A DNA stretch of 64,000 nt, taken from contig NZ_JAHSTY010000001.1 of the NCBI RefSeq assembly GCF_019145355.1, positions 1,426,001-1,490,000 of the forward strand. The letters are read 5' to 3'. This DNA is from Pseudomonas azadiae. GTDB lineage: Bacteria > Pseudomonadota > Gammaproteobacteria > Pseudomonadales > Pseudomonadaceae. Below are positions 48,957 through 59,307 of the stretch, piece by piece; position 1 is the stretch's first letter, and each line of letters opens with the position of its first letter. Below the pieces are notes generated by a model. It was given only the letters and a program-made list of their open reading frames with translations, ran no database searches and was not told the origin of the DNA. The position numbers and the translations under genes are program-made.

Positions 48957-49670
48957 TCATGGGCACCAGTAAATCTCTAATGTAGGTTGCAAAAACGCGC
49001 GAATCGGCATGGCGGCGACATCGTCACTCGCCAGCGCGGCGTTCAAGGTGGTCAGTTTCGAACTGCCGGAAATCGACAGGACGGTGTAGGTGGCCGTAGC
49101 CAGCAGTGCGCGACTCATGGTCAGGCGCTGGTGCGGCACGGTCGGCGCCAGCATCGGCCAGCAACGGCGGGTGCCGTCGGCCTGCAAGGCTTCAGCCAGG
49201 TTCGGGCTGTCGGGAAACAGCGATGCGGTGTGGCCGTCATCGCCCATGCCCAGCACCAGCACATCAATGGCTGGCAATTCGGCCAGCAGGCGATCGGCCT
49301 GCTCGGCAGCGTCTTCGAGGTTGGCCGCGGCGCTGTACAGGCTCAAGAATTTCGCCTTGGCCGCCGGACCTTGCAGCAAGTGTTGCTTCAACAGGCCGGC
49401 ATTGCTGTCGGCGTGCTCCACCGGCACCCAGCGCTCATCGGCCAGGGTGATGGTGACCCTGGACCAGTCCAGGCCCTGCTTGGCCAGGTGCTGGAAAAAC
49501 GCCACGGGGCTGCGGCCACCGGACACCACCAGGGTGGCCTCGCCACGGGCGCTGATAGCCCCGCGCAATTGCTCAGCCACATCATTGGCCAGCCCCTGCG
49601 CCAGCAGCGCGGGCGTAGGGTACTCATGGGCCGTCACGCCCTGAGGCAGTTTCAATTCAGATATCGCCAT
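48957..49670 (-). CDS. pgl: 6-phosphogluconolactonase
   Basis: The 237-residue DevB-type lactonase has '[34 protein letters not shown]', '[14 protein letters not shown]' and '[20 protein letters not shown]'. It hydrolyses 6-phosphogluconolactone made by Zwf. ATG 49670 has GGAGG 8 nt upstream and lies 14 bp inside the zwf 3' end, so translation is coupled. Confidence 0.93.
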   Translation of the reverse strand: MAISELKLPQGVTAHEYPTPALLAQGLANDVAEQLRGAISARGEATLVVSGGRSPVAFFQHLAKQGLDWSRVTITLADERWVPVEHADSNAGLLKQHLLQGPAAKAKFLSLYSAAANLEDAAEQADRLLAELPAIDVLVLGMGDDGHTASLFPDSPNLAEALQADGTRRCWPMLAPTVPHQRLTMSRALLATATYTVLSISGSSKLTTLNAALASDDVAAMPIRAFLQPTLEIYWCP

Positions 49671-51123
49671 ACCACGACCTCCCATCCCGCGTGATCAGTG
49701 CAATCGAGCTCATCGGCCCCCAGGACCCGGCCGCATACGGCTTGGGCGCATCACCGGATTTTTTCCACCCGGCGATCAACTGGTCACACCACTTCCACGC
49801 GGCTTCGATTTCATCTTTACGGACAAACAGGTTCTGATTGCCGTGCATCACTTCCAGCAGCAAGCGCTCGTAGGCATCCGGGATGCGCGCACTGCGGTAG
49901 GTGTCGGAAAAATTCAATTGCAGCGGCCCGCTGCGCAGTTGCATGCCCTTGTCCAGGCCTTGCTCCTTGGTCATCACCCGCAAGGAAATACCTTCGTCCG
50001 GCTGCAGGCGAATGATCAGTTTGTTGCTGATCTGCAGGCGCTGCTCGGGGGCGAAGATGTAGTGGGACGGTTCCTTGAAGTGGATGACGATCTGCGACAG
50101 CTTTTGCGGCATGCGCTTGCCGGTGCGCAGGTAGAACGGCACCCCGGCCCAACGCCAATTACGGATATCGGCACGCAGCGCGACGAAGGTTTCGGTGTCG
50201 CTCTGGGTGTTGGAATTCTCTTCTTCCAGGTAACCCGGCACCGCCTTGCCGGCGCTGTAGCCGGCGATGTACTGGCCGCGCACGACCTGGGTGGTCAGGC
50301 CATCCGGGCTGATCGGCGCCAGGGCCTTGAGCACCTTGACCTTCTCGTCGCGGATGCTGTCGGCGGACAGGTCGGCCGGCGGGTCCATCGCGATCAGGCA
50401 AAGCAGCTGCAGCAGATGATTCTGGATCATGTCCCGCAGTTGGCCGGCCTTGTCGAAGTAGCCCCAACGGCCTTCGATACCGACCTGCTCGGCCACAGTG
50501 ATTTCCACGTGGGAGATGTAATTCTGGTTCCACTGGGTTTCGAACAGGCTGTTGGCGAACCGCAAGGCAATCAGGTTCTGCACCGTTTCCTTGCCCAGGT
50601 AATGGTCGATGCGGTAGGTGCGGTTCTCCGGGAAAAACTGCGCAACGGCGTCGTTGACCTTGCGCGAGGACTCCAGGTCCGAACCGATGGGTTTTTCCAG
50701 CACCACGCGGGTGTTTTCGGCCAGGCCGACCTTGGACAGGTTCTCGCAGATAGCGCCATAGACGGCCGCAGGCGTGGCGAAATAGGCAATCAGGCATTGC
50801 TCGGTGCCGGCGATTTCCGCCAGGGCCACGTAGTCGTCGGTTTTCATGAAATCGACGTGAACATAGGTCAGGCGCGCCAGGAACCGCTGGGCGATGGCTT
50901 CGTCCAGTTCCTTGCCTACGTAGGTGCGCAGGGCTTGCTCAATGTGGGCCAGGTGCTGCTGCTCGGAACCGGCTTCACGGGCCAGGGCCAGGATGCGCGT
51001 GTCGTCGTGCAGGAGCGCGGCGCCATCGAGGTGATAGAGGGCAGGAAATAACTTGCGCAGCGCCAGATCACCCAAGGCGCCAAAGAGGGCAAAGGTGCAG
51101 GGTTCGACGGTTATCGAAGGCAT
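49657..51123 (-). CDS. zwf: Glucose-6-phosphate 1-dehydrogenase
   Basis: The 488-residue enzyme has the N-terminal nucleotide-binding '[22 protein letters not shown]' (GxxGDLA variant), the substrate motif '[13 protein letters not shown]' with the catalytic His, and '[32 protein letters not shown]'. It oxidises glucose-6-phosphate with NAD(P)+. It is the first gene of zwf–pgl–eda and is divergent from hexR. Confidence 0.95.
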   Translation of the reverse strand: MPSITVEPCTFALFGALGDLALRKLFPALYHLDGAALLHDDTRILALAREAGSEQQHLAHIEQALRTYVGKELDEAIAQRFLARLTYVHVDFMKTDDYVALAEIAGTEQCLIAYFATPAAVYGAICENLSKVGLAENTRVVLEKPIGSDLESSRKVNDAVAQFFPENRTYRIDHYLGKETVQNLIALRFANSLFETQWNQNYISHVEITVAEQVGIEGRWGYFDKAGQLRDMIQNHLLQLLCLIAMDPPADLSADSIRDEKVKVLKALAPISPDGLTTQVVRGQYIAGYSAGKAVPGYLEEENSNTQSDTETFVALRADIRNWRWAGVPFYLRTGKRMPQKLSQIVIHFKEPSHYIFAPEQRLQISNKLIIRLQPDEGISLRVMTKEQGLDKGMQLRSGPLQLNFSDTYRSARIPDAYERLLLEVMHGNQNLFVRKDEIEAAWKWCDQLIAGWKKSGDAPKPYAAGSWGPMSSIALITRDGRSWYGDI

Positions 51124-51125
51124 GA

Positions 51126-51139
51126 TGTTTGTTCTTTTA
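51126..51139 (-). promoter_or_regulatory. Possible Hfq/Crc motif in the zwf leader
   Basis: TAAAAGAACAAACA on the mRNA strand contains AAGAACAA (AAnAAnAA), 3 nt before the zwf ATG where a ribosome site is otherwise missing. Confidence 0.4.
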
Positions 51140-51188
51140 TCAAGTTAAGCTACAAATACCTTTTTTCAAGGCATCACTCAAGGAAAAA

Positions 51189-51205
51189 TGTAGTAATAAC
51201 CACAA
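51189..51205. promoter_or_regulatory. Putative HexR operator at the zwf promoter
   Basis: TGTAGTAATAACCACAA is an imperfect palindrome of the TTGT-N7/8-ACAA kind bound by HexR, 66 bp upstream of zwf in the zwf–hexR gap. Confidence 0.55.
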
Positions 51206-51334
51206 CATTTTCCCGAAATACGCATTCCGAGTGGTGGTGTTCAGCTACCCTCAGTAGGATAGGCCACCGCAAAAGACCATTCATCGATTGGTTGCCACCT
51301 TTTTATTTGCATCGTCGCCCGAAGGAAAGACTGA

Positions 51335-52204
51335 ATGGACCGCGTGCGAAATCTTCTGGAACAGATCCGGAACCGCCTCGAAGAATTGAACAAGGCCGAG
51401 AAGAAAGTCGCCGAGGTCATCCTGCTCAATCCGCAGCAGGCAACCCGCTTCTCCATCGCCGCCCTCGCCCAGGCCGCGTCGGTCAGTGAGCCGACGGTCA
51501 ACCGCTTCTGCCGTTCGTTCGGCGTCAGTGGTTACCCTGAACTTAAATTGCAGTTGGCGCAAAGCCTGGCCAGCGGTGCGGCGTATGTCAGCCGCGCGGT
51601 GGAGGCCGACGATAACCCCGAGGCCTACACCCAGAAGATCTTCGGCAGCGCCATCGCCTCACTGGACAGCGCCTGCCAGGCGCTGGACCCGGCCCTGATC
51701 AGCAAGGCCGTGGATTTGTTGATCCAGGCGCGGCAGATCCACTTCTTCGGCCTGGGCGCTTCGGCGCCGGTGGCGATGGATGCGCTGCACAAGTTTTTCC
51801 GTTTCAACCTGGCGGTGACGGCCCACGCCGACGTGCTGATGCAGCGCATGATCGCGTCAGTGGCGCATACGGGCGAGCTGTTCGTGATCATTTCCTACAC
51901 CGGGCGTACCCGTGAGCTGGTGGAAGTGGCGCGTATCGCACGGGAAAATGGCGCGTCGGTACTGGGCGTCACCGCCGAGAATTCGCCGCTGGCCAAGGCC
52001 AGTACCGTGAGCCTGAACATTCCGCTGCCGGAAGACACCGACATCTACATGCCGATGACCTCGCGGATCATCCAGTTGACGGTGCTGGACGTGCTGGCGA
52101 CCGGCATGACCTTGCGCCGCGGGGTGGATTTCCAGCCGCATCTGCGCAAGATCAAAGAGAGCTTGAATGACAGCCGGTATCCGGTTGGAGATGAGTTCAA
52201 CTAA
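51335..52204 (+). CDS. hexR: HexR, RpiR-family repressor of glucose catabolism
   Basis: The 289-residue regulator has an RpiR-type HTH at about residues 1–77 ('[62 protein letters not shown]') and a SIS sugar-phosphate isomerase-like domain at about 125–255 ('[21 protein letters not shown]…[39 protein letters not shown]'). In pseudomonads it releases DNA on binding KDPG and controls zwf, edd and gap. It is divergent from zwf. A second-type REPIN follows. Confidence 0.94.
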   Translation: MDRVRNLLEQIRNRLEELNKAEKKVAEVILLNPQQATRFSIAALAQAASVSEPTVNRFCRSFGVSGYPELKLQLAQSLASGAAYVSRAVEADDNPEAYTQKIFGSAIASLDSACQALDPALISKAVDLLIQARQIHFFGLGASAPVAMDALHKFFRFNLAVTAHADVLMQRMIASVAHTGELFVIISYTGRTRELVEVARIARENGASVLGVTAENSPLAKASTVSLNIPLPEDTDIYMPMTSRIIQLTVLDVLATGMTLRRGVDFQPHLRKIKESLNDSRYPVGDEFN

Positions 52205-52219
52205 ACCTGAGATCGCCTT

Positions 52220-52366
52220 GTAGTGAGCGGGCTTGTCGAATCGTCGCACCGCCCGCGCTGGGGGGCGAAGCCGCCCCAATAAGTCCGCCGCGCCGTATCA
52301 GTTAGAACACAGTGGCAGGTTTTAGGGCGGCTTCGCCCCCCAGCGCGGGGCAAGCCCGCTCACTAC
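52220..52366. repeat. Stand-alone second-type REPIN
   Basis: GTAGTGAGCGGGCTTGTC…GGGGCAAGCCCGCTCACTAC with inner GGGGGGCGAAGCCGCCCC arms. It lies between hexR and the convergent mutarotase gene. It is not nested and lacks the CATAGGTATC ends. Confidence 0.9.
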
Positions 52367-52384
52367 AAGCAAAGTGCCACAGCG

Positions 52385-53230
52385 TTAAGCCCCAGCCCGA
52401 GCCTGCAGACTCAGGTGCGCCCGCTCCCCCGGCGCCAGGCTCGCCCCCGCCATCGCCGCCTCCACGCACACAAACCCCGACGCCTCGTTGAAGCTCACCC
52501 CCAACAACGGCCGGCTGCCGGGGTGCCATACCACCGTGTCGGCAGTCTCGCCCGTATCGATGCACAGTTCCCGCTGCCAGGCATGGTCCTTGAGCTGCAA
52601 TTCGCCGTCATGCTGGAACACCCGCTGGCAGCCGCCATCTACCCGCAATTCGCCTTCCTGCTGGCAAACCTGGCGATTGAGCTGATCGTAACCCTGCGCA
52701 CCGTCGAGCCCAGACAGCGCTACCTCATCGACGTGACCAATACGCCAATACGCGTGCAAAGCATGGCTCAGCTGGCATGGCAACTCGTCTTGATGCTCGG
52801 TGCTCAGGCGCAGTTCAAGGGCTTCACCCAGATGCGCATGCAAGTCCACCTGCCAGTCGCACAACTGCAACTGCCAGTGCAGGCGCACACCGTCGTCGTC
52901 AGTGCTGCTGTCCAGCAGTTTCCAATCGATCAGCCGTGCCCAGCCATGGGAAGGCCATGCATTTTCGCTCGGGTGGCGGCCATACCACGGCCAGCACACC
53001 GGCACGCCGCCACGGATGGCGCCGACTTGTGGCCATTTGGCTGCACACCACAGCCAGGGTTTCTGACCACGGGGCTGGAAGTGCAAGAGCTGCGCGCCTT
53101 GGCGACTGAACACCGCTTGGCACAGCGGATGGTCAATCACCAACACATCACGCAACTGAAAGCGCTCCCAGGCGTACACCGGACGCTCGCGCAGGGATTT
53201 GAAAAAGCGTTGCAGCGGTTGCTCATGCAT
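52385..53230 (-). CDS. D-hexose-6-phosphate mutarotase (YeaD type)
   Basis: The 281-residue aldose-1-epimerase-like beta-sandwich has 'DVLVIDHPLCQAVFSRQGAQLLHFQPRGQKPWLWCAAKWPQVGAIRGGVPVCWPWYGRHPSENAWPSHGWARLIDW', 'LSHALHAYWRIGHVDEVALSGLDG' (catalytic His) and 'WHPGSRPLLGVSFNEASGFVCVEA' (Glu near the end). It speeds alpha/beta exchange of glucose-6-phosphate ahead of Zwf. It is downstream of oprB on the same strand, but a terminator and a REPIN lie between, so it is probably separately expressed. Confidence 0.88.
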   Translation of the reverse strand: MHEQPLQRFFKSLRERPVYAWERFQLRDVLVIDHPLCQAVFSRQGAQLLHFQPRGQKPWLWCAAKWPQVGAIRGGVPVCWPWYGRHPSENAWPSHGWARLIDWKLLDSSTDDDGVRLHWQLQLCDWQVDLHAHLGEALELRLSTEHQDELPCQLSHALHAYWRIGHVDEVALSGLDGAQGYDQLNRQVCQQEGELRVDGGCQRVFQHDGELQLKDHAWQRELCIDTGETADTVVWHPGSRPLLGVSFNEASGFVCVEAAMAGASLAPGERAHLSLQARAGA

Positions 53231-53271
53231 GTGCCACAGTCCTGAAAGTCATGTCGCTCAAATGCGCCCCA

Positions 53272-53372
53272 CTGTAGGAGCGAGCTTGCTCGCGAATAAC
53301 GCCAAGACACCGCGTACTTCCTGGATTCACGCGTCATCGTTGACGATTTCGCGAGCAAGCTCGCTCCTACAG
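53272..53372. repeat. REP-type inverted repeat (GTAGGAGCGAGCTTGCTCGCGA arms)
   Basis: A fourth arm type, CTGTAGGAGCGAGCTTGCTC and its inverse, 101 bp overall, between oprB and the mutarotase gene. Confidence 0.92.
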
Positions 53373-53389
53373 GGAGGTGCCCTCGACCC

Positions 53390-53419
53390 AAAAAAAAGCG
53401 GATAGCCAGGGCTATCCGC
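53390..53419 (-). terminator. Terminator of the gts–oprB operon
   Basis: Stem GCGGATAGCC / GGCTATCCGC with a 2-nt loop is followed by T8 on the minus strand, 39 bp past the oprB stop. Confidence 0.9.
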
Positions 53420-53457
53420 AAAATGCGCACAGAGAGAAGGAGCTTATCGCAACAGCG

Positions 53458-54804
53458 TTAGAACGTAGACTGGATTTTCAGGCCAGCCACCAGCGCGTTG
53501 TCGACTTTGTCCACGCCGCCAGGTTGCACGACGTATTGCAGGTTGGGACGCACGGTCAGCCAGTTGGTGACGTGGAAGCCGTAGTTGATTTCGAAGTTGT
53601 ACTCGGTTTCGCGGATCGGCGTGTACAGCGGGTTGTCGTAGTCGCTGACACCGTTGGCGGCGTTGCGCAGTTCCGAGTCTTCCTTCACGTCCTTGTTGAC
53701 GTGCAGGCGCGCGGCACCAATGCCGACGTCATCTTTTGGACGCGCATCGAATGGGCCTTTGTACACCAGCATGATCGATTGATAGTTGTCGACCAGGTTG
53801 GTTTCCTTGTCGTGGAAGGTGGCGTTGGCAGCGATGTTCAGGCCACGCGTAGCGTCGCCGTTGTGCGTGGTGAGTTGCTGCTGCGCAACGAACCAGTAGC
53901 CTTTCTTGCTGCTGCGGGTGCGGTAAGCCGCGCCAGTGGTGGCCGCATCGTTGCCGTTGATGTCTTCACGGACATCGGAAGCATCGGCTGCGCTCTTGTA
54001 GTAACCCACGCGGTATTCGCCCGGCAGGTTATTCACCTTCGGCGACCAGACCAATTCCACCGGAATCACGGTGCCCTTGGTGCCACTGCCGCTGAGTTTG
54101 AAGCCGTTGCCGTGCTCCAACTGCGATGGGTTCTGGTTGTACGCACCGATTTGCGCATACAGCTCAGGCGTGATGTTGTACTTCACGCGGATGGCTGCCT
54201 GGCTGACCGGCCAGTTGTACCAGGTGTTCACGTAGTTACCGACCTGCGAGCCGCAGAACGACAGGTTCTGGAAGTCGCACGGGAAGGTGTTGAAGTCTTC
54301 GCCCTCACCGAAGTAACCCAGTTTCACATCCAGCTTGTTGTCGAACATCTGGTGCTGGATCCAGAACTGGGTCAGACGCACCATGTGGCCACGGCCATAG
54401 ACTTCCATGGACGAACTCAGCGTGCCGGCACGTGGGTCGCCAATGCGGTCGTTGGAGATGTTCTGGCCATTACGGTTGGTGAACTGGATCTTGGCCTGGG
54501 TGTTGTCCCAGCCCCAGAGTTTTTGCAGGTCAAGCGCGACGCCCAGACCGAACTGGTCAGCGTAGCGACCGGTCTTGTCGTCGTTGTAACCGCCGTGGGC
54601 GTTGTAGCCCATTTCCCCGACGTAATCGGCCTTGATGTCGATACCCTGCTCGATCAGCTTGGTACGCTCACCGCCCCAATCGCCGGTCATCCACTTCGAA
54701 TCAGCACTGAATGCATCGGCCGCCATCGCATTGGCGGACAGAACCAGGGCTGCTGCAGCTGTCATTTGGCAGATCAGCCGAGTGTTGTTGTGTTGCTTTT
54801 TCAT
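53458..54804 (-). CDS. oprB: Carbohydrate-selective outer-membrane porin OprB
   Basis: The 448-residue precursor has a signal peptide of about 28 residues ending ANAMA|AD. The OprB start 'SKWMTGDWGGERTKLIEQGIDIKADYVGEMGYNAHGG' and the ending 'NYGFHVTNWLTVRPNLQYVVQPGGVDKVDNALVAGLKIQSTF' (terminal Phe of beta-barrels) are clear. It is a 16-strand barrel letting glucose into the periplasm for GtsA. It is the last gene of gtsABCD–oprB, 85 bp after gtsD. Confidence 0.94.
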   Translation of the reverse strand: MKKQHNNTRLICQMTAAAALVLSANAMAADAFSADSKWMTGDWGGERTKLIEQGIDIKADYVGEMGYNAHGGYNDDKTGRYADQFGLGVALDLQKLWGWDNTQAKIQFTNRNGQNISNDRIGDPRAGTLSSSMEVYGRGHMVRLTQFWIQHQMFDNKLDVKLGYFGEGEDFNTFPCDFQNLSFCGSQVGNYVNTWYNWPVSQAAIRVKYNITPELYAQIGAYNQNPSQLEHGNGFKLSGSGTKGTVIPVELVWSPKVNNLPGEYRVGYYKSAADASDVREDINGNDAATTGAAYRTRSSKKGYWFVAQQQLTTHNGDATRGLNIAANATFHDKETNLVDNYQSIMLVYKGPFDARPKDDVGIGAARLHVNKDVKEDSELRNAANGVSDYDNPLYTPIRETEYNFEINYGFHVTNWLTVRPNLQYVVQPGGVDKVDNALVAGLKIQSTF

Positions 54805-54818
54805 CCCTACATCCTCGT

Positions 54819-54831
54819 CTTTATTGTTATT
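54819..54831 (-). promoter_or_regulatory. Hfq/Crc motif in the oprB leader
   Basis: AATAACAATAAAG on the mRNA strand contains AACAATAA (AAnAAnAA) upstream of the GAGG ribosome site of oprB. Confidence 0.5.
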
Positions 54832-54889
54832 AAACTGTTTTTATCTAACGTGGTTTACATTTTTTATCTGAAACAACAACTTATCTGCT

Positions 54890-56050
54890 TCAGCGGCCTT
54901 TGAATTGGGCCACGTTATCGGCATGCCCCTGTGCGGGCAATGAGGAAGCAGTGCCCAGTCGCTCGCCTGTGTTGGCGTCGAACAGCAGTACCTTGGAAGG
55001 ATCAAATTGCAACGTCAACGTCTCGCCCACTTGCGGCGCCACGTCGGGGGCCAGACGGCAGCATACCTTGGTGTCATTGAGCTGCACGAACACCAGGGTG
55101 TCCGGGCCGGTCGGCTCGGTGACCTGGACTTCGGCGCGAATGGCCGAGGCACTGTTGCCCTCGCCCGTCGCCAGCATGATTTGCTCCGGACGCAGGCCCA
55201 GGATCACGTCACGGTCTTCGAGCCCGGCGTCGCTCATGTTCAGCACCAGCTCGCAACGGGCCTGGCCGCTGTCGAGCAGGGCCACCAGGCGACCGTCCTT
55301 GCGTTGCAGGCGCAGGGGCACGAAGTTCATTGGCGGCGAGCCGATAAAGCTCGCCACGAACTGGTTGGCCGGGTTGTTGTAGATCTCTTTCGGCGTGCCG
55401 AACTGCTGGATGATGCCGTCCTTCATCACCGCGACTTTATCGCCCAGGGTCATCGCTTCGATCTGGTCGTGGGTCACGTAGACCGTGGTGGTCTTGAGAC
55501 GCTGGTGCATCAGTTTCATTTCGGTGCGCATCTCGACGCGCAGCTTGGCGTCGAGGTTGGACAGCGGTTCGTCAAACAGGTAGATCTTGGGGCGACGCGC
55601 CAGGGCACGGCCCATCGCGACACGCTGTTGCTGGCCGCCGGAGAGCTGGCCCGGCTTGCGGTTGAGCAGGTGCTCGATCTGCAGCAGCTTGGCGACGCGC
55701 GCCACTTCGGCATCGATGTCGGCCTGGGGCATTTTGCGGATCTTGAGGCCGAACTCGATGTTCTCGCGCACGCTCATGGTCGGGTACAGCGCGTAGGACT
55801 GGAACACCATGGCGATGTCGCGGTCCTTGGGGCTCATGCCGCTCACATCCTGGTCACCGATCATGATCGCGCCGCCGGTGATGGTCTCAAGGCCGGCGAT
55901 GCAGTTCATCAGCGTGGATTTGCCGCAACCCGAAGGGCCGACCAGGATCAGGAATTCGCCTTCCTTGATCGACAGTTCGATGTTCTTCAAGGTGTCGGGC
56001 AGGCCGGCGCCATAGGTCTTGTTTACATTGCGAAGTTCAAGCGTAGCCAT
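54890..56050 (-). CDS. gtsD: Glucose/mannose ABC transporter ATP-binding subunit
   Basis: The 386-residue MalK/UgpC-type ATPase has Walker A '[10 protein letters not shown]', signature '[19 protein letters not shown]', Walker B '[12 protein letters not shown]', an H-loop ('VTHDQ'), and a C-terminal TOBE/OB regulatory part (from about 240). It drives GtsBC. It starts 2 bp after the gtsC stop. Confidence 0.94.
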   Translation of the reverse strand: MATLELRNVNKTYGAGLPDTLKNIELSIKEGEFLILVGPSGCGKSTLMNCIAGLETITGGAIMIGDQDVSGMSPKDRDIAMVFQSYALYPTMSVRENIEFGLKIRKMPQADIDAEVARVAKLLQIEHLLNRKPGQLSGGQQQRVAMGRALARRPKIYLFDEPLSNLDAKLRVEMRTEMKLMHQRLKTTTVYVTHDQIEAMTLGDKVAVMKDGIIQQFGTPKEIYNNPANQFVASFIGSPPMNFVPLRLQRKDGRLVALLDSGQARCELVLNMSDAGLEDRDVILGLRPEQIMLATGEGNSASAIRAEVQVTEPTGPDTLVFVQLNDTKVCCRLAPDVAPQVGETLTLQFDPSKVLLFDANTGERLGTASSLPAQGHADNVAQFKGR

Positions 56051-56052
56051 GA

Positions 56053-56898
56053 TTACCCCTTGACCGCGCCGGCCGTGAGGCCGCGCACGAAATACTTGCC
56101 TGCGATCACATAGACCAGCAGGGTCGGCAGCCCGGCGATCATCGCCGCCGCCATATCCACGTTATATTCCTTGGCCCCGGTGCTGGTGTTGACCAGGTTG
56201 TTCAGCGCCACCGTGATGGGCTGGGAGTCGCCGCTGGAGAACACCACGCCGAACAGGAAGTCGTTCCAGATCTGGGTGAACTGCCAGATCAGGCAGACCA
56301 TGATGATCGGCGTCGACATCGGCAGAATGATCTGACGGAAGATGGTGAAGAAACCGGCACCGTCCAGGCGAGCCGCCTTGATCAGCGCATCCGGAATGCT
56401 CACGTAGTAGTTACGGAAGAACAGCGTGGTGAACGCCAGGCCGTAGACCACATGGACAAATACCAGGCCGGTGGTGGTGCTGGCCAGGCCCATCTTGCCC
56501 AAGGTGAACGACGCGGGCAGCAACACGGTCTGGAACGGCAGGAAGCAGCCGAACAGCAACAAGCCGAAAAACAACTGCGAACCGCGGAAGCGCCAGAACG
56601 ACAGCACGTAGCCGTTCAACGCCCCGATGGCGGTGGAGATCAGCACGGCCGGAACGGTGATCTTGATCGAGTTCCAGAAGTAGCCGTCCACGGTGGCCCA
56701 CGCCTTGACCCAGCCAATGCCGGTGACCACGGTCGGCCAGCTCAGCAGGTTGCCGGTGCTGATGTCTTCCGGGGTCTTGAAGCTGGTGAGCAGCATCACC
56801 ACCAGTGGCACCAGGTACAGCAGCACCGCGAAGATCAGCACCGCGTAGATCGCGATGCGACTCAGGCTGATGGCAGGTTTGGAGGCGAGACTAGTCAT
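56053..56898 (-). CDS. gtsC: Glucose/mannose ABC transporter permease 2
   Basis: The 281-residue MalG-type permease has six helices; the EAA loop reads 'NYYVSIPDALIKAARLDGAGFFTIFRQIILPMSTP'. The N-terminus is short and cytosolic. It overlaps the gtsB stop by 8 bp. Confidence 0.93.
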   Translation of the reverse strand: MTSLASKPAISLSRIAIYAVLIFAVLLYLVPLVVMLLTSFKTPEDISTGNLLSWPTVVTGIGWVKAWATVDGYFWNSIKITVPAVLISTAIGALNGYVLSFWRFRGSQLFFGLLLFGCFLPFQTVLLPASFTLGKMGLASTTTGLVFVHVVYGLAFTTLFFRNYYVSIPDALIKAARLDGAGFFTIFRQIILPMSTPIIMVCLIWQFTQIWNDFLFGVVFSSGDSQPITVALNNLVNTSTGAKEYNVDMAAAMIAGLPTLLVYVIAGKYFVRGLTAGAVKG

Positions 56899-57799
56899 TA
56901 CGTTTGGTCCTCAGCTCGGAGTAGAGGTAAGGCACGATGATCGCGAGGATCGCACCGAGCATCAGGATTGCACTGGCCGAGCCCATGCCCATCTGGCCAC
57001 GGCTGAAGGTGAACGAGTACATGAACATGGCAGGCAGGTCGGACGAATAGCCCGGGCCGCCGGCCGTCATTGCCGCCACCAGGTCGAAGCTCTTGATCGC
57101 AATGTGCGCCAAAATCATCACCGCACTGAAGAACACCGGACGCAGGCTTGGCAGCACCACGCTCCAGTAGATGCGCGGCAGACTCGCGCCGTCGATTTGC
57201 GCGGCGCGGATGATCGATTGGTCAACGCCACGCAGGCCGGCGAGGAACATGGCCATGATAAAGCCGGAAGCTTGCCATACGGCAGCGATCACCAGGCAGT
57301 AGACCACGCGGTCGGGGTCGATCAGCCAGTCGAGACGGAAGCCCTCCCAGCCCCAGTCACGCAGGAGTTTGTCCAGGCCCATGCCCGGGTTGAGCAGCCA
57401 TTTCCAGGCGGTACCGGTGACGATCATCGAGAGCGCCATCGGGTACAGGTAAATGGTGCGGATAAAGCCTTCACGACGGATTTTCTGGTCGAGGAAGATC
57501 GCCAGTATCACGCCGATGACCAGGGTGATGCCGATGAACATCCCGCCGAAAACAGCCAGGTTCTTGCTCGCTACCCACCAGCGGTCGTTGTCGAACAAGC
57601 GCGCGTATTGCGCAAGGCCCGCCCATTTGTAAGTGGGCAGGAACGTGGAATTGGTGAACGACAGAACAAACGTCCACAGGATGTAGCCGTAGAAGCCCAC
57701 CAACACGATGAACATGCTGGGCGCCAGCACCAGTTTGGGTAGCCAGCGCTGCAGTGCATCGAACGGCGAGGCTTTGCTGAACACAGCAACAGAACTCAT
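56891..57799 (-). CDS. gtsB: Glucose/mannose ABC transporter permease 1
   Basis: The 302-residue MalF-type permease has six helices; the EAA loop reads 'LAGLRGVDQSIIRAAQIDGASLPRIYWSVVLPSLRP'. It forms the membrane channel with GtsC. A REPIN sits in the 169-bp gap between gtsA and gtsB, within the operon. Confidence 0.93.
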   Translation of the reverse strand: MSSVAVFSKASPFDALQRWLPKLVLAPSMFIVLVGFYGYILWTFVLSFTNSTFLPTYKWAGLAQYARLFDNDRWWVASKNLAVFGGMFIGITLVIGVILAIFLDQKIRREGFIRTIYLYPMALSMIVTGTAWKWLLNPGMGLDKLLRDWGWEGFRLDWLIDPDRVVYCLVIAAVWQASGFIMAMFLAGLRGVDQSIIRAAQIDGASLPRIYWSVVLPSLRPVFFSAVMILAHIAIKSFDLVAAMTAGGPGYSSDLPAMFMYSFTFSRGQMGMGSASAILMLGAILAIIVPYLYSELRTKRND

Positions 57800-57860
57800 G
57801 GGAAAATCCAGTACAGGGAAAAAGGACTACAGGGTAAGTCTCTTGCCGAGCGAGGCTTGT

Positions 57861-57945
57861 GTGGGAGCTGGCTTGCCTGCGATGGCATCACCTCGATGAA
57901 ACAGCTACACCGAGGTGCCTGCATCGCGGGCAAGCCCGGCTCCCA
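57861..57945. repeat. REPIN (first type) inside the gts operon
   Basis: Arms GTGGGAGCTGGCTTGCCTGC and GGGCAAGCCCGGCTCCCAC lie between gtsA and gtsB, all on one transcript. Inner arms TCACCTCGATG / CACCGAGGTG extend the stem. Confidence 0.93.
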
Positions 57946-57968
57946 CATAAGCACAATCCAACCAACGG

Positions 57969-59255
57969 TTACTTGGCAGACTTGATCGCAGCACCAAGCT
58001 TCTTGGCGGTGTCGGCCGGGTCGGCTTTCGGGTCGTTGATGAAGTTGGTCACCACATCAAAGAATGCACCTTGCACCGCCAGGGTCGTGGCCATGTTGTG
58101 CGCCATGCTTGGCTGCAGGCCACCGGTCTTGGCATCTGCCAGGAAGTCCTTGGCGGCGGTCTGGGCGCAGGAGTCGAAACCGAGCTTGTCCATTTCATTG
58201 AGCATGTCGGTACGAACAGGGATCGAGCCCTTGTTGATGCTGAACACCTTCTGGAAGTTTTCACCCAACACGACTTTGGCGATGTCCTGCTGACCGGCCG
58301 CCGTGCCTTTGTCTTTCTGCTTGAACACCGCCAGGGAGTCGATGTTGTAGGTGAAGGCCTTGTCGGTGCCCGGGAAGGCTACACACTCGTAGTCCTTGCC
58401 GGCGACTTTCTTGGCGGCGGTCCATTCGGACTTGGCCCAGTCACCCATGATCTGCATGCCGGCCTTGCCATTGATGACTTTACCGGCTTCCAGGTTCCAG
58501 TCCTGGCCTTTGCCATCGACGTCCATGTAGGTCGCGACTTTCTTCAGTTCGGTCAGGGACTTGACCATTTCAGGGCCGGTCAGCGCAGCGTTATCCAGGT
58601 CGACCAGGGCTTTCTTGTAGCCCTCGGCACCCATCACCGACAGTACAACGGCTTCGAAGACGGTGCTGTCCTGCCAAGGCTGGCCACCGTGGGCGAGCGC
58701 AATGAAACCGGCGGCCTTGAGCTTGTCGCCCGCTGCGTAGAATTCTTCGAGGGTGGTCGGGTTCTTGGTGATACCGGCTTTCTTGAAGACCTCCGGGTTG
58801 ATCCACAGCCAGTTCACGCGGTGGATGTTGACCGGTACGGCGACGTAATCACCTTCGTACTTCACGGTGTCGGAGACTTTCTTGTCGAGCAGGGAGTCCC
58901 ATTTTTCGTCTTTGGCGACAGACTTCAGCACGTCAGTGTCGAGCAGACCGGTGGACGCCCATTCCTGGATGTCGGGGCCTTTGATCTGGGCAACGCCGGG
59001 GGGGTTGCCGGCGACCGCGCGGCTTTTGAGCACGGTCATGGCGGTGGCGCCACCGCCACCTGCGACGGCGCCGTCTTTCCAGGTGAAACCGTCTTTTTCA
59101 ACTTGGGCCTTCAGGACATCTACAGCCGCTTTTTCGCCGCCCGAGGTCCACCAATGCACAACTTCAACCGTACCTTTGGAGTCGGCGGCAAATGCACTGA
59201 GAGGCAACAACGAGGCAACGGAAATAGCTACGGCGAGGCGATTAATCGCGTTCAT
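57969..59255 (-). CDS. gtsA: Glucose/mannose-binding periplasmic protein
   Basis: The 428-residue precursor has a signal peptide of about 23 residues (LSAFA|AD). The mature part is a family-1 solute-binding protein ('[52 protein letters not shown]', '[16 protein letters not shown]'). It delivers glucose to GtsBC. The leader has an A-rich motif (59265–59279) and, further up, a palindromic operator shared with the AGE gene. Confidence 0.94.
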   Translation of the reverse strand: MNAINRLAVAISVASLLPLSAFAADSKGTVEVVHWWTSGGEKAAVDVLKAQVEKDGFTWKDGAVAGGGGATAMTVLKSRAVAGNPPGVAQIKGPDIQEWASTGLLDTDVLKSVAKDEKWDSLLDKKVSDTVKYEGDYVAVPVNIHRVNWLWINPEVFKKAGITKNPTTLEEFYAAGDKLKAAGFIALAHGGQPWQDSTVFEAVVLSVMGAEGYKKALVDLDNAALTGPEMVKSLTELKKVATYMDVDGKGQDWNLEAGKVINGKAGMQIMGDWAKSEWTAAKKVAGKDYECVAFPGTDKAFTYNIDSLAVFKQKDKGTAAGQQDIAKVVLGENFQKVFSINKGSIPVRTDMLNEMDKLGFDSCAQTAAKDFLADAKTGGLQPSMAHNMATTLAVQGAFFDVVTNFINDPKADPADTAKKLGAAIKSAK

Positions 59256-59264
59256 CTGAATACC

Positions 59265-59279
59265 TTTTCTTGTTGTTAT
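59265..59279 (-). promoter_or_regulatory. Hfq/Crc motif in the gtsA leader
   Basis: ATAACAACAAGAAAA on the mRNA strand, merging into the AAAGG ribosome site, is a good AAnAAnAA match. Confidence 0.55.
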
Positions 59280-59307
59280 GCATGCAAGTCTTAGGCTTGC
59301 GCTGCAC

